Of a stretch of 64,000 bases of DNA, positions 8,169 to 15,051 are shown one piece after another. Where the stretch lies: assembly GCF_000717175.1 (NCBI RefSeq), contig NZ_JNYD01000024.1, forward strand, positions 1 through 64,000, read 5' to 3'. Position numbers and translations under genes: made by a program. The notes beneath the pieces were generated by a model, which saw only the letters and a list, made by a program, of their open reading frames with translations, was not told where the DNA came from and searched no databases. Source of the stretch: Pseudonocardia autotrophica (GTDB lineage: Bacteria; Actinomycetota; Actinomycetes; Mycobacteriales; Pseudonocardiaceae). Each line of letters begins with the position of its first letter. Position 1 is the stretch's first letter.

Positions 8169-9253
8169 CCGATCCGACGACCCGAACCCCGACCGGGCCC
8201 GAGGAGTCCCTCCGCAAGTACGCCGACGCGCTGTGGTCCGCCGCGATCGCCGGCGACGAGTACGCGGCCACCGACGCCGTGCTGGGCGCGCTCGACGCCG
8301 GCGTCGACCCCGAGGCCGTGCTCCTCGACGTCGTGGGCGCCGTGCAGCGCAAGGTCGGCCGCGAGTGGGCGGCCAACCGGATCAGCGTGGCGCAGGAGCA
8401 CACCGCCACCGCCATCGACGAGCGCGTGATCGGCGCTGTCGGGCACCGGGTGCGCACCCGGCCGAGCCGCGGCCGGATCGCTGTGGCCTGCGTCGACGGT
8501 GAATGGCACGCCCTGCCGGCCCGGCTGCTCGCCGAGGTGCTGCGGCTGCGCGGGTTCCGGGTCGACTACCTCGGCGCCCAGGTGCCCGCGCCGCACCTGG
8601 TGGAGCACCTGCACCGCACCGCCCCGGAGGCCGTCGCCATCTCGGGCTCGATCGCGACCCGGCTGCCCACCGCGCACGCCACCATCACCGCCTGCCGCGC
8701 CACCGGCGTCCCCGTGATCGCCGGCGGCGCCGCCTTCGGCTCGGACGGCCGCTACGCCCGGCTCCTCGGGGCCGAGGCCTGGGCGCCCGACGCCCGCGCC
8801 GCGGCGGACCGGCTCGCGGAGGGCCCGCTGCCGCGACCGGAGAACAGCACGCAGGCCATCGACGACCTGCCGCACCTCGCGGACCAGGAGTACACGATGG
8901 TCACGCGGACCGCGCCGCAGCTGGTCAAGGCGATGTACACGGGGCTGGAGCTGAAGCTGCCGGTGATGGCGCGCTACTCCGACCAGCAGCGCCAGCACAC
9001 CGCCGAGGACCTCGACCACATCGTGCAGTTCCTCGCGACCTCGCTCTACACCGGGGACGACGATCTGTTCGGCCACTTCCTCCGCTGGACCGCGGAGATC
9101 CTGGAGGCCCGGTCGGTGCCGGCGGCCTTCCTGGTCCCCGCCCTCGAGCTGCTGGGCGAGGAGCTGCGGGACTTCCCGCGGGCCACCGCCCTGCTGGAGG
9201 GCGCCCGGGCGCAGTTCTCGGCCTCCCTCGTCGGCACGAAGGAGTCCGCGTGA
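8165..9253 (+). CDS. cobalamin-binding sensor protein with W-x9-EH photoreceptor signature
   Basis: 362 aa. A helical B12-binding_2-like region (about 15-95) contains W68-AANRISVAQ-E78-H79, an exact W-x9-EH motif; in CarH/LitR photoreceptors this motif caps the upper axial face of adenosylcobalamin. The Rossmann B12-binding domain (about 100-220) holds E113-W-H115 in the place of the E/D-x-H axial-ligand motif (followed by L-P instead of x-G) and the nucleotide-loop segments AISGSIATRLP and VIAGGAAFG. Residues about 240-362 are a predicted all-helical domain, perhaps RsbR-N/globin-like. There is no MerR DNA-binding domain, so output must go through protein contact. It overlaps both neighbours by 4 bp within the partner-switching operon. 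Confidence 0.87.
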   Translation: MTDPTTRTPTGPEESLRKYADALWSAAIAGDEYAATDAVLGALDAGVDPEAVLLDVVGAVQRKVGREWAANRISVAQEHTATAIDERVIGAVGHRVRTRPSRGRIAVACVDGEWHALPARLLAEVLRLRGFRVDYLGAQVPAPHLVEHLHRTAPEAVAISGSIATRLPTAHATITACRATGVPVIAGGAAFGSDGRYARLLGAEAWAPDARAAADRLAEGPLPRPENSTQAIDDLPHLADQEYTMVTRTAPQLVKAMYTGLELKLPVMARYSDQQRQHTAEDLDHIVQFLATSLYTGDDDLFGHFLRWTAEILEARSVPAAFLVPALELLGEELRDFPRATALLEGARAQFSASLVGTKESA

Positions 9254-9612
9254 CGGCGGGGCAGCGACTCACCTGCACCTGGGCGGTCGCCGGGCGGCGC
9301 ACCGGCCGGCTCACGATCGTCGGCGACCTCGACTACGACCACGCCGACGAGATCAACCGCGTCCTGGTCGAGAACCTCGGCGCACACCCGGGCCTGCGCG
9401 CGGTGCACCTGGACTGCGCCGAGGTCGCCTTCTGCGACTCCTACGGCCTCGCCGCGCTGCTCATGGCGCACCGGCACATCCGGGGCGTGGGGGCGCGGCT
9501 GCACCTGGACAACCTCCAGCCCGGCCTCACCCGCCTGCTCGAGCTCACCCGCACGCTGGAGTACCTCACCGCCGAGGCCGCCCCCTCCCGCGCGGAGAAG
9601 TTCGACACCTGA
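9250..9612 (+). CDS. STAS-domain anti-sigma factor antagonist
   Basis: 120 aa, a single STAS domain. LTIVGDLDYDHADEINRVL is strand 1 and helix 1; VHLDCAEVAFCDSYGLAALL carries the D-S-x-G phosphoacceptor loop with the serine retained. It starts with a GTG that overlaps the stop of the cobalamin-binding gene (GTGA). It should be the substrate of the STAS-HATPase kinase and of the two PP2C phosphatases upstream, so phosphorylation state decides whether it sequesters the kinase. It is the last gene of the cassette and is convergent with the histidine kinase gene. Confidence 0.88.
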   Translation: MTAGQRLTCTWAVAGRRTGRLTIVGDLDYDHADEINRVLVENLGAHPGLRAVHLDCAEVAFCDSYGLAALLMAHRHIRGVGARLHLDNLQPGLTRLLELTRTLEYLTAEAAPSRAEKFDT

Positions 9613-9619
9613 CGCCTGG

Positions 9620-10855
9620 TCAGACCGGGTCGGCCGGCACCTCGACCGTCACGACCGTGCCGGAGGAGGCGCCCGGGGCGATGGTGAGGCATCCGCCCGC
9701 GGCCTCGATCCGCACCGCGTGGGAGGCCAGGCCGATGTGGCCGCCGCCCGGGCCGGCGGCGCCGGGCCCGATCCCCACGCCGTCGTCGGCGACGACCATG
9801 CGGGCGCGGCCGCCGAGGAAGGTCAGGGTGACGTCCGCGGTGCGGGCCCGGGCGTGCTCGGCGACGTTGGCCAGCAGCTCGCGGGCGGTCCGGTGGAGCA
9901 GGGGATCGGCGGTCGTGCGCAGGTCGGCGGGCCAGCCGTCGGCCCGGACGTCGGCGGCGAACCCGCCCCGGGCGGCCGCGGCCGCCGCCAGCTCCCGCAC
10001 CGCCGCCGGCAACCCGGCCTTCGCCAGCACCGCGGGGTGCAGCTCGGCGACCGTGGAGCGCAGCAGCCGGGAGGTCTCGGTGAGCGCCCGGTCGAGCCGC
10101 TCGAACGCCTCGGGGTCGCCGGAGTCGCGGGCGTCGTCGAGGTCCATCCGCGCGGCGAGGACGTACTGGAGCGCGCCGTCGTGCAGGTGCTCGGAGAGCG
10201 AGCTGCGTTCGCGCTGCTCGAGGTCGCCGAGCTCGCCGAGCAGCTCGCCGCGGGTCTGCACGAGCCGCCCGATCTGGGCGACCCGGGAGCGCTGGATCCG
10301 GGAGAGCCCGACGCAGCCCGCCGCCACCCCGGCCGCGATCGCCGTGCGCAGCAGCAGCGAGCTCCACGGCTCCAGGTTCGCCTCCATCGTCGCGATCCCC
10401 GCGACGAGGTAGACGACGACCGTCGGGACCACGACCGCCGCGCACACCCGCGGGCGGAGCTGGGTCGCGGCCAGCACCGGGAGCAGGAGGAACCCCGTCG
10501 TCACGACGTCGGAGGTCCAGCTCTGCGGGGTCGAGACCCCCGTGAGCAGGGTGAGCACCGCGAGCACCACGAGGTCGCCCAGCAGCGCGACCCACGCGAG
10601 CCGGACCGCGCGGTCGCCGCCGCTGTGCACCCAGACGGCGATCGCGAGCGCGAACAGCCCGTAGCAGGCGGCGATCACCACGCAGGTGACGACGTCGTGG
10701 GCCGGCGGCACGAACGCCACCGTCAGGGCCACGAACGCGACCAGCACCCAGCGCAGGGCGACCTGCAGCCGGACCCCTCGGCGGGCGTGCTCGACGGCCA
10801 CCGCCAGCACCGCGGGCCCTCCCGGCGGGACGGGTGCGCCGGTCGGAGTGCTCAT
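9620..10855 (-). CDS. NarL-type sensor histidine kinase (HisKA_3), membrane bound
   Basis: 411 aa from the ATG at 10855. The N-terminal 170 residues form about five membrane helices (WVLVAFVALTVAFV; VVIAACYGLFALAIAVWV; LGDLVVLAVLTLLTGV; GFLLLPVLAATQL; AAVVVPTVVVYLVAG). A dimerisation/phosphoacceptor region follows with SLSEHLHDGALQYVLAARMDL (His in H-D-G) and then a compact HATPase (RELLANVAEHARA; VVADDGVGI; GGGHIGLASHAVRIEAAGG). The family phosphorylates LuxR-type response regulators. It is transcribed head-to-head with such a regulator, with only 54 bp between the start codons. Confidence 0.92.
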   Translation of the reverse strand: MSTPTGAPVPPGGPAVLAVAVEHARRGVRLQVALRWVLVAFVALTVAFVPPAHDVVTCVVIAACYGLFALAIAVWVHSGGDRAVRLAWVALLGDLVVLAVLTLLTGVSTPQSWTSDVVTTGFLLLPVLAATQLRPRVCAAVVVPTVVVYLVAGIATMEANLEPWSSLLLRTAIAAGVAAGCVGLSRIQRSRVAQIGRLVQTRGELLGELGDLEQRERSSLSEHLHDGALQYVLAARMDLDDARDSGDPEAFERLDRALTETSRLLRSTVAELHPAVLAKAGLPAAVRELAAAAAARGGFAADVRADGWPADLRTTADPLLHRTARELLANVAEHARARTADVTLTFLGGRARMVVADDGVGIGPGAAGPGGGHIGLASHAVRIEAAGGCLTIAPGASSGTVVTVEVPADPV

Positions 10856-10897
10856 CCATCCATCCTTCGGTCGTGGTCCCCGCATCCTGATCCTCCC

Positions 10898-10903
10898 TAT
10901 GCT
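10898..10903 (+). promoter_or_regulatory. -10 element of a candidate leaderless promoter for the response regulator
   Basis: TATGCT matches TAnnnT exactly and ends 6 nt before the GTG at 10910, so transcription would begin at the start codon. No Shine-Dalgarno is present in front of that GTG. The 54-bp region also has to hold the promoter of the divergent kinase gene, so one bound regulator could control both. Confidence 0.45.
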
Positions 10904-10909
10904 TCACCC

Positions 10910-11566
10910 GTGACCGCCGGCCGAGGGGGCGACGCGCGCATCCGCGTGCTGGTCGCCGACGACCACCCGTTCTTCCGCGACGGCGTGGCGCGCGGACTCG
11001 TGCAGAGCGGCCGGATCGAGGTGGTCGGCGAGGCCGGCGACGGCCGCGCCGCGCTCGAGGTGATCCGGGCCGAGTCCCCGGCCGTCGCGCTGGTGGACTA
11101 CGAGATGCCGGACATCGACGGCCTCGGGGTGGTCCGCGCCGTCGTCCGGGACGGGCTGCCGACGCGGATCCTGCTGCTCTCCGCCCACACCGAGAGCGCC
11201 GTGGTCTACCAGGCGCTGCAGGAGGGGGCGGCCGGTTACCTGGCGAAGGACGCCCGCCGCGCGGAGATCGTGCAGGCGGTGCTCGACGTCGCCCACGGCC
11301 GGACCGTCGTGCCGCCCGAGCTGGCGGCCGGACTGGCCGGCGAGATCCGGATGCGGGCCGCGTCGGACGGGCCGGTGCTCAGCGAACGGGAACGCGAGGT
11401 GCTGGCGGCCTTCGCGCGTGGGCTGTCCATCCCGCAGGTCGCGAAGGAGCTGGTCATCGGGGTCAGCACGGTCAAGACCCACACCCAGCGGCTCTACGAG
11501 AAGCTCGGCGTGTCCGACCGTGCGGCGGCGGTGGCGGTCGCGATGCGGCGGGGACTGGTGGAGTAG
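10910..11566 (+). CDS. NarL/FixJ-family response regulator
   Basis: 218 aa. The receiver domain (about 10-125) has the acidic pair in VLVADDHPFFRDG, the phosphoacceptor Asp in VALVDYEMPDIDG, a switch serine in LLLSAHTES and the conserved Lys in GYLAKDARRAE. The C-terminal LuxR helix-turn-helix (about 155-215) reads LSEREREVLAAFARGLSIPQ, then VIGVSTVKTHTQRLYEKLGVSDRAAAVAVA. It is the obvious partner of the divergent histidine kinase at 9620-10855. The target genes are not evident; the adjacent partner-switching operon is one candidate. Confidence 0.93.
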   Translation: MTAGRGGDARIRVLVADDHPFFRDGVARGLVQSGRIEVVGEAGDGRAALEVIRAESPAVALVDYEMPDIDGLGVVRAVVRDGLPTRILLLSAHTESAVVYQALQEGAAGYLAKDARRAEIVQAVLDVAHGRTVVPPELAAGLAGEIRMRAASDGPVLSEREREVLAAFARGLSIPQVAKELVIGVSTVKTHTQRLYEKLGVSDRAAAVAVAMRRGLVE

Positions 11567-11655
11567 GCGCCCTTCAATCGGTGCGCCCCGCTCCGGGAAC
11601 GGCGGCGGGCCCGCGCGGGCTGCGCGGGCCGTCGGCCGATCCTCGTGCGTGGGCC

Positions 11656-12462
11656 TCACATGCCCGGCATCCCTCCCATCCCGTTCATCTGGCTGCCCCC
11701 GTTCATCTGGCTGCCGCCGTTCATCTGGCTGCCGCCGTTCATCTGGCTGTTGCCGCTCATCTGGTTGTTCCCGTTCGCCAGCATCTTCGCGAGCGCGGCC
11801 TGGGTGGCGGCGTTCATCTGGCCGGTCTGCGGAAGGCCTGCGTCGCGCTGCAGGTAGGTGATCGCCTGCGTGGTCTGGGTGTTCATCAGGCCGGTGACGG
11901 GGCCCTCGTAGTAGTTCAACTGGCCGAGCTCCTTCTGCAGGGTCTCGATCGCGGCCGAGGGCGCCGGCGGCGCGGGCGGGGTGACGTGCCCGCCGCTCGA
12001 CGAGCCGCCGTTCGCGCTCGTCCCGCCGTTACCGGTCACGGGGTGGGCCGGCATCGGTGCGTGGCGCATCGGCGCCGCGGCGGCGCTCCCGGGGTCGGCC
12101 GGCGCCGTGGCGGCGAGTCCGGGGTCGGCCGGGATCGGTGTGGCGTCGTGGCCGTAGCCGAGCCCGTAGACCAGGCCGGTCGCGACGCCCGCGGCCACCA
12201 CCAGGGCGCCGACGGTCAACCCGACGCGACGCCAGGTCTCCTTCCGTCCGGGCACGTCGGCCGGGTCGTCCGGACCGACGTAGGCGCCGTGGGCCCGGCT
12301 CCAGGAGTACAGGGCCTCGGAGTACGGGGCGTCGGCGAACGGGTCGTCGGCAGGGGCCTTGGCGGTGCGGCCGGCTCCGGCGCGGGCGGACGCCTGCGGG
12401 GCGCCGTCGGCGTCGCGGGGGTCCTGCGGGGCGGGGGTGCTGATCGTGTCGGTGGTGCTCAT
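11656..12462 (-). CDS. membrane-anchored peptidoglycan-binding protein with Gln-Met-Asn-Gly repeat tail
   Basis: 268 aa. A disordered cytoplasmic N-terminus of about 75 residues precedes one membrane helix (VGLTVGALVVAAGVATGLVYGLGYG), a Pro/Ala/Gly-rich extracytoplasmic linker, a peptidoglycan_binding_1 domain (about 170-225: TLQKELGQLNYYEGPVTGLM; TTQAITYLQRDAGLPQTGQM; ATQAALAKML) and a Met-rich tail of QMNGGS repeats ending in GMGGMPGM. It probably attaches to the cell wall from the membrane; no catalytic domain is seen. The tail is encoded by the 18-bp tandem repeat at 11681-11770. The ATG start has an upstream GGAAGGAG. Confidence 0.8.
   Translation of the reverse strand: MSTTDTISTPAPQDPRDADGAPQASARAGAGRTAKAPADDPFADAPYSEALYSWSRAHGAYVGPDDPADVPGRKETWRRVGLTVGALVVAAGVATGLVYGLGYGHDATPIPADPGLAATAPADPGSAAAAPMRHAPMPAHPVTGNGGTSANGGSSSGGHVTPPAPPAPSAAIETLQKELGQLNYYEGPVTGLMNTQTTQAITYLQRDAGLPQTGQMNAATQAALAKMLANGNNQMSGNSQMNGGSQMNGGSQMNGGSQMNGMGGMPGM
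11681..11770. repeat. 18-bp in-frame tandem repeat, five units
   Basis: Five contiguous 18-bp units begin at 11681, 11699, 11717, 11735 and 11753. On the plus strand the core is CCGTTCATCTGGCTGCCG; units 2 and 3 are identical and the outer ones have diverged. Being a multiple of three, each unit adds six residues (Gln-Met-Asn-Gly-Gly-Ser) to the C-terminus of the peptidoglycan-binding protein. Copy number could vary among strains without breaking the frame. Confidence 0.9.
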
Positions 12463-12796
12463 CGGATTCTCCTTCCGAGGTGGGGCCGGGGCGGTCGCTC
12501 CGTCGAGAAGAACTCTCCTGCGGGAGGCCGCCCGCCACCGTCGGTCCGCCGGTCGATGTCCCGGCCGACCCCGCTGTCGGGCGATCGGGGGACAGCGGGC
12601 GATGGGCGCTCGGTTCGACAGCGATGATCATCAGGAGCTGACGGCTCCGCAGGCCGCCCCGTAGAGCCCTGAGCTCCCTCTCGACGCGCCCCGGGGAAGG
12701 TCACGGGACGGTCACGATCGCGGGCGCTCGCAATCCCGCGCGCCCATCCTTCCGTAGCACCTCGGCCGGGGGAGCCCGGCCGACGAGAGGAGCCCC
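12463..12796. other. 334-bp intergenic region between divergent genes
   Basis: This space separates the peptidoglycan-binding protein (minus) from a small membrane protein (plus). It holds the GGAAGGAG ribosome binding site of the former next to 12463 and GAGAGGAG (12785-12792) of the latter. A short GGAGC / GCTCC inverted repeat lies near 12634. Both promoters should be here but no convincing -35/-10 pair was found. No supportable ORF is seen. Confidence 0.5.
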
Positions 12797-13198
12797 ATGA
12801 CCCGCTCGCACGCCGCGTCCGCCGTCTCGCCGGCGGTCGTGACCCTGCTGCGCGTCCTGGCCGCGCTGTCCGTGCTGATGATCGTCGTGCAGGGGGTGTC
12901 GGCCGGCGAGATCCTGACCCGCAGCGCGACCGCCCTGGCGCTGCACTCCGGCGGCGCGATCGTGGTGCACGTGCTCACCGGGCTGACGGCGATCGCCGCC
13001 TTCCTCGTCGTCCGCGCGACGGGTGGCCCGTGGTGGCCGCCGATCCTCGCCGCGGTCCTGTTCGTGGTGACCTTCCTGCAGGCCGCCCTGGGCAGCGGTG
13101 GGGTGATGGCGGTACACGTGCCCCTCGCGATGATCTGCCTGGTGGGGGCGGTGTGGCTGCTGGTGTGGTCCTTCGCCGCCGGCCGGACCCGGGCCTGA
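12797..13198 (+). CDS. small membrane protein, four predicted helices
   Basis: 133 aa, not recognised as a named family. Four hydrophobic segments are evident: LLRVLAALSVLMIVVQGVSAG, HSGGAIVVHVLTGLTAIAAFLV, WWPPILAAVLFVVTFLQAAL and VHVPLAMICLVGAVWLLVWSFA. Histidines recur in helices 2 and 4 (HSGG, VVHVL, VHVPL), a pattern seen in small haem- or quinone-associated membrane proteins, but this is only suggestive. The start is well supported by GAGAGGAG upstream. It lies 23 bp before an ECF sigma factor gene on the same strand and may be co-transcribed with the sigma/anti-sigma pair. Confidence 0.7.
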   Translation: MTRSHAASAVSPAVVTLLRVLAALSVLMIVVQGVSAGEILTRSATALALHSGGAIVVHVLTGLTAIAAFLVVRATGGPWWPPILAAVLFVVTFLQAALGSGGVMAVHVPLAMICLVGAVWLLVWSFAAGRTRA

Positions 13199-13221
13199 GC
13201 GCCGGCGCCGGAGGGCGCGGG

Positions 13222-13800
13222 ATGGCGTGGCGGGCCAGGCCGGTCGACGGGTTCCCCGACGACCTGCTGCTCGCCGGCCTGGCCTCGGGGGACGCCGAGC
13301 TGTCGGTCGCCTTCGTGCGGCGCTTCCAGAGCCGGGTCTTCGGCGTCGCGATGGCGGTGCTGGGCGACCCGTGCCAGGCCGAGGACGTCGCGCAGCAGGC
13401 CTTCGAGCGCGCCTGGCGGCACGCCGCGGTGTTCGACCCGCGGCGCGGCTCGGTGACCACCTGGCTCACCGCGATCACCCACCACCTCGCGATCGACGCC
13501 GTGCGCGCCCGCCGCGCCGCCCCCGTCGACCCGATGGCCCTCGAGGAGGTCCTCGGCGCCGGCCCGGACGGCCCGGAGCGCGCCACCCTCGCGGCCGAGT
13601 CCGCCGCGGAGCTGCGGGCCGCGATCCGCGCGCTGCCCGCCGAGCAGGCACGCGCCCTCGTGCTCGCCGCCTTCCGCGGGCTGACGGCCCGCGAGGTCGC
13701 GGAGAGCGAGGGCATCCCGGTGGGCACCGCGAAGACCCGGATCCGGACGGCCATGGTGCGGCTGGCGGCGGTCCTCGAGCCGAAGCGGGGCCCGTCGTGA
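13222..13800 (+). CDS. ECF RNA polymerase sigma factor, SigK-like
   Basis: 192 aa. Region 2 (about 25-95) includes FVRRFQSRVFGVAMAVLGDP, AEDVAQQAFERAWRHA and TWLTAITHHLAIDAVRARR. Region 4 (about 130-185) includes LRAAIRALPAEQARALVLAA and LTAREVAESEGIPVGTAKTR. This is the SigK/SigL-like layout usually paired with a zinc-binding anti-sigma factor, which follows immediately: the next gene starts on a GTG overlapping this stop. It probably directs a small stress or envelope regulon, possibly including its own operon. The GTG-free ATG start at 13222 fits the region 2 alignment. Confidence 0.9.
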   Translation: MAWRARPVDGFPDDLLLAGLASGDAELSVAFVRRFQSRVFGVAMAVLGDPCQAEDVAQQAFERAWRHAAVFDPRRGSVTTWLTAITHHLAIDAVRARRAAPVDPMALEEVLGAGPDGPERATLAAESAAELRAAIRALPAEQARALVLAAFRGLTAREVAESEGIPVGTAKTRIRTAMVRLAAVLEPKRGPS

Positions 13801-14426
13801 CCGGCGCGGACTGCACCCGCTGCCGCGAGCTCGCGCCGGAGCTCGCACTCGGCCTGCTAGGCGGGCACGAGCGCGCCGAGGTGCTCGCCCACCTCGAGGC
13901 CTGCCCGCCGTGCCGCGACGAGGTGGCCCGGCTCGCCGGCGTCCACGACCGCCTGCGCGCGCTCGTCCCACCGGTCGAGCCGCCGGCCGGGTTCGAGGAG
14001 CGGGTGCTCCGCCGGATCGGCCCGGTGCGGCCCCGACGGCGGCTGCCCGGCTGGGGGCGGATCGCCGCGGCCGCCGCGCTGGTCGGGGCCGCGTTCGCGG
14101 GCGGCTGGATCGCCGGCACGACGACCGCGCCGGCGGCGCCCATGGTCGCCGCCCCGCTGCTCATGGGCGACCGGCACGTGGGCGACGTGCTGGTGAGCCG
14201 GTCGCGGCCCGACTTCCTGTCGGTCTACCTGGACGTGACGCAGCCGGGACGACTGACCTGTGACCTCCTCCGGCAGGACGGCACGGTGGCCGCCTCCACC
14301 GTCTACGACGCCTCGGGCGGCACGGAGTGGTGGGGCGTGGAGAGCCCCGCCGACGCCGTCGCGAGCGTCCGGATCGCCGACGCGGCGGGCGGGGTGGTCG
14401 CGTCGGGTGAGGTGCCGCGGCCCTAG
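13797..14426 (+). CDS. zinc-binding (ZAS) anti-sigma factor, single-pass membrane
   Basis: 209 aa. The N-terminal anti-sigma domain has DCTRCRELAPELALGLL and the ZAS motif in HLEACPPCRDEVARL (His-x3-Cys-x2-Cys). A membrane helix follows at about 85-105 (IAAAAALVGAAFAGGWIAG), then an extracytoplasmic domain of about 100 residues (RPDFLSVYLDVTQPG; GTEWWGVESPADAV) resembling the anti-sigma-K C-terminal region. Its GTG start overlaps the sigma gene stop (GTGA), so the two proteins are made stoichiometrically. It should hold the sigma factor inactive until an envelope or redox signal is received. Confidence 0.88.
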   Translation: MTGADCTRCRELAPELALGLLGGHERAEVLAHLEACPPCRDEVARLAGVHDRLRALVPPVEPPAGFEERVLRRIGPVRPRRRLPGWGRIAAAAALVGAAFAGGWIAGTTTAPAAPMVAAPLLMGDRHVGDVLVSRSRPDFLSVYLDVTQPGRLTCDLLRQDGTVAASTVYDASGGTEWWGVESPADAVASVRIADAAGGVVASGEVPRP

Positions 14427-14432
14427 GGCGCG

Positions 14433-14735
14433 TCAGGACCCGGCGCGCCCGGGCCGCGGCATCGTCGGCATCGTCGGCATCGTCGGCATCGCCGGCTGCG
14501 CGGCGAACACGCCGGCCAGCACGGCGTCGAGGTCCGGGTAGGTGCGGTAGGGCAGGCGGGCGAGGCGGTAGGCCGTCACCCGGTCGGCGCCCCGGGCCGC
14601 GGCCCCCGCGATGATCTCCCAGCGCTCGGCCGGGTAGCGGACGTCGCACAGCACGTCGACGAGCCGTTCGTGCAGGGATCGCGGGGCACGGTCCACGGAC
14701 CGGCGGGCCCTGCCTCCCTCGGACGGTTCCGGCAT
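14433..14735 (-). CDS. DUF2795-domain protein with Met-Pro-Thr repeat
   Basis: 100 aa. The central part (DVLCDVRYPAERWEIIAGAAARGADRVTAYRLARLPYRTY in pieces, about 28-72) resembles the DUF2795 fold, a small helical domain common in actinomycetes with no proven function; some members act near DNA or stress proteins. The C-terminus has MPT-MPT-MPT-MP, encoded by tandem 9-bp units around 14458-14493 that may vary in number. It is convergent with the anti-sigma gene, 6 bp apart. The ATG at 14735 is the natural start; no strong ribosome binding site is visible. Confidence 0.65.
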   Translation of the reverse strand: MPEPSEGGRARRSVDRAPRSLHERLVDVLCDVRYPAERWEIIAGAAARGADRVTAYRLARLPYRTYPDLDAVLAGVFAAQPAMPTMPTMPTMPRPGRAGS

Positions 14736-15051
14736 CCTGGCGGCCTCCCGTCGGCCCGGGGCCGCAGGTGGTGGTCGACGGCCCGTCGACGCTGCAAGGT
14801 ACGGAGGCCGGGGTGGGCGGGCAAGGTCCGTCGGCCGGTCGGCGGCCCACCCTCCGCCGGCCGCCGCCCCGGTGCGGCTCCGTGCGGCCGCCTCCGGCTC
14901 CCTGCCGCTCCGGTGCCGCTCCCGTGCGGCGCCTCCGGCTCTCTGCCGCTCCGGTGCCCGCTCCCGTGCCGGCTCCGTCCGATCCCGTCCGGCCGCGGGC
15001 GGCTCGGGTAGCGTCGCCCGGACCCGCTCGCCACTCCCCGGGAGCACCCGC
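14736..15051. other. 316-bp intergenic region with an imperfect 41/42-bp direct repeat
   Basis: The space between the DUF2795 gene (minus) and deoC (plus) is extremely GC-rich. A direct repeat of about 41 bp occurs back to back at 14890-14930 and 14931-14972, both starting GCCTCCGGCTC and differing at a few positions. TAGCGT at 15009-15014 is a possible -10 for deoC. Stop-free reading frames cross the region on both strands, but their composition looks like GC-driven noise and none is supported as a gene. Confidence 0.6.

Noticed and set aside
12459..12704. 81-codon minus-strand frame upstream of the peptidoglycan-binding protein
   Set aside because: No ribosome binding site, Arg/Gly/Pro-biased composition and no recognisable motif; it occupies the expected promoter region.
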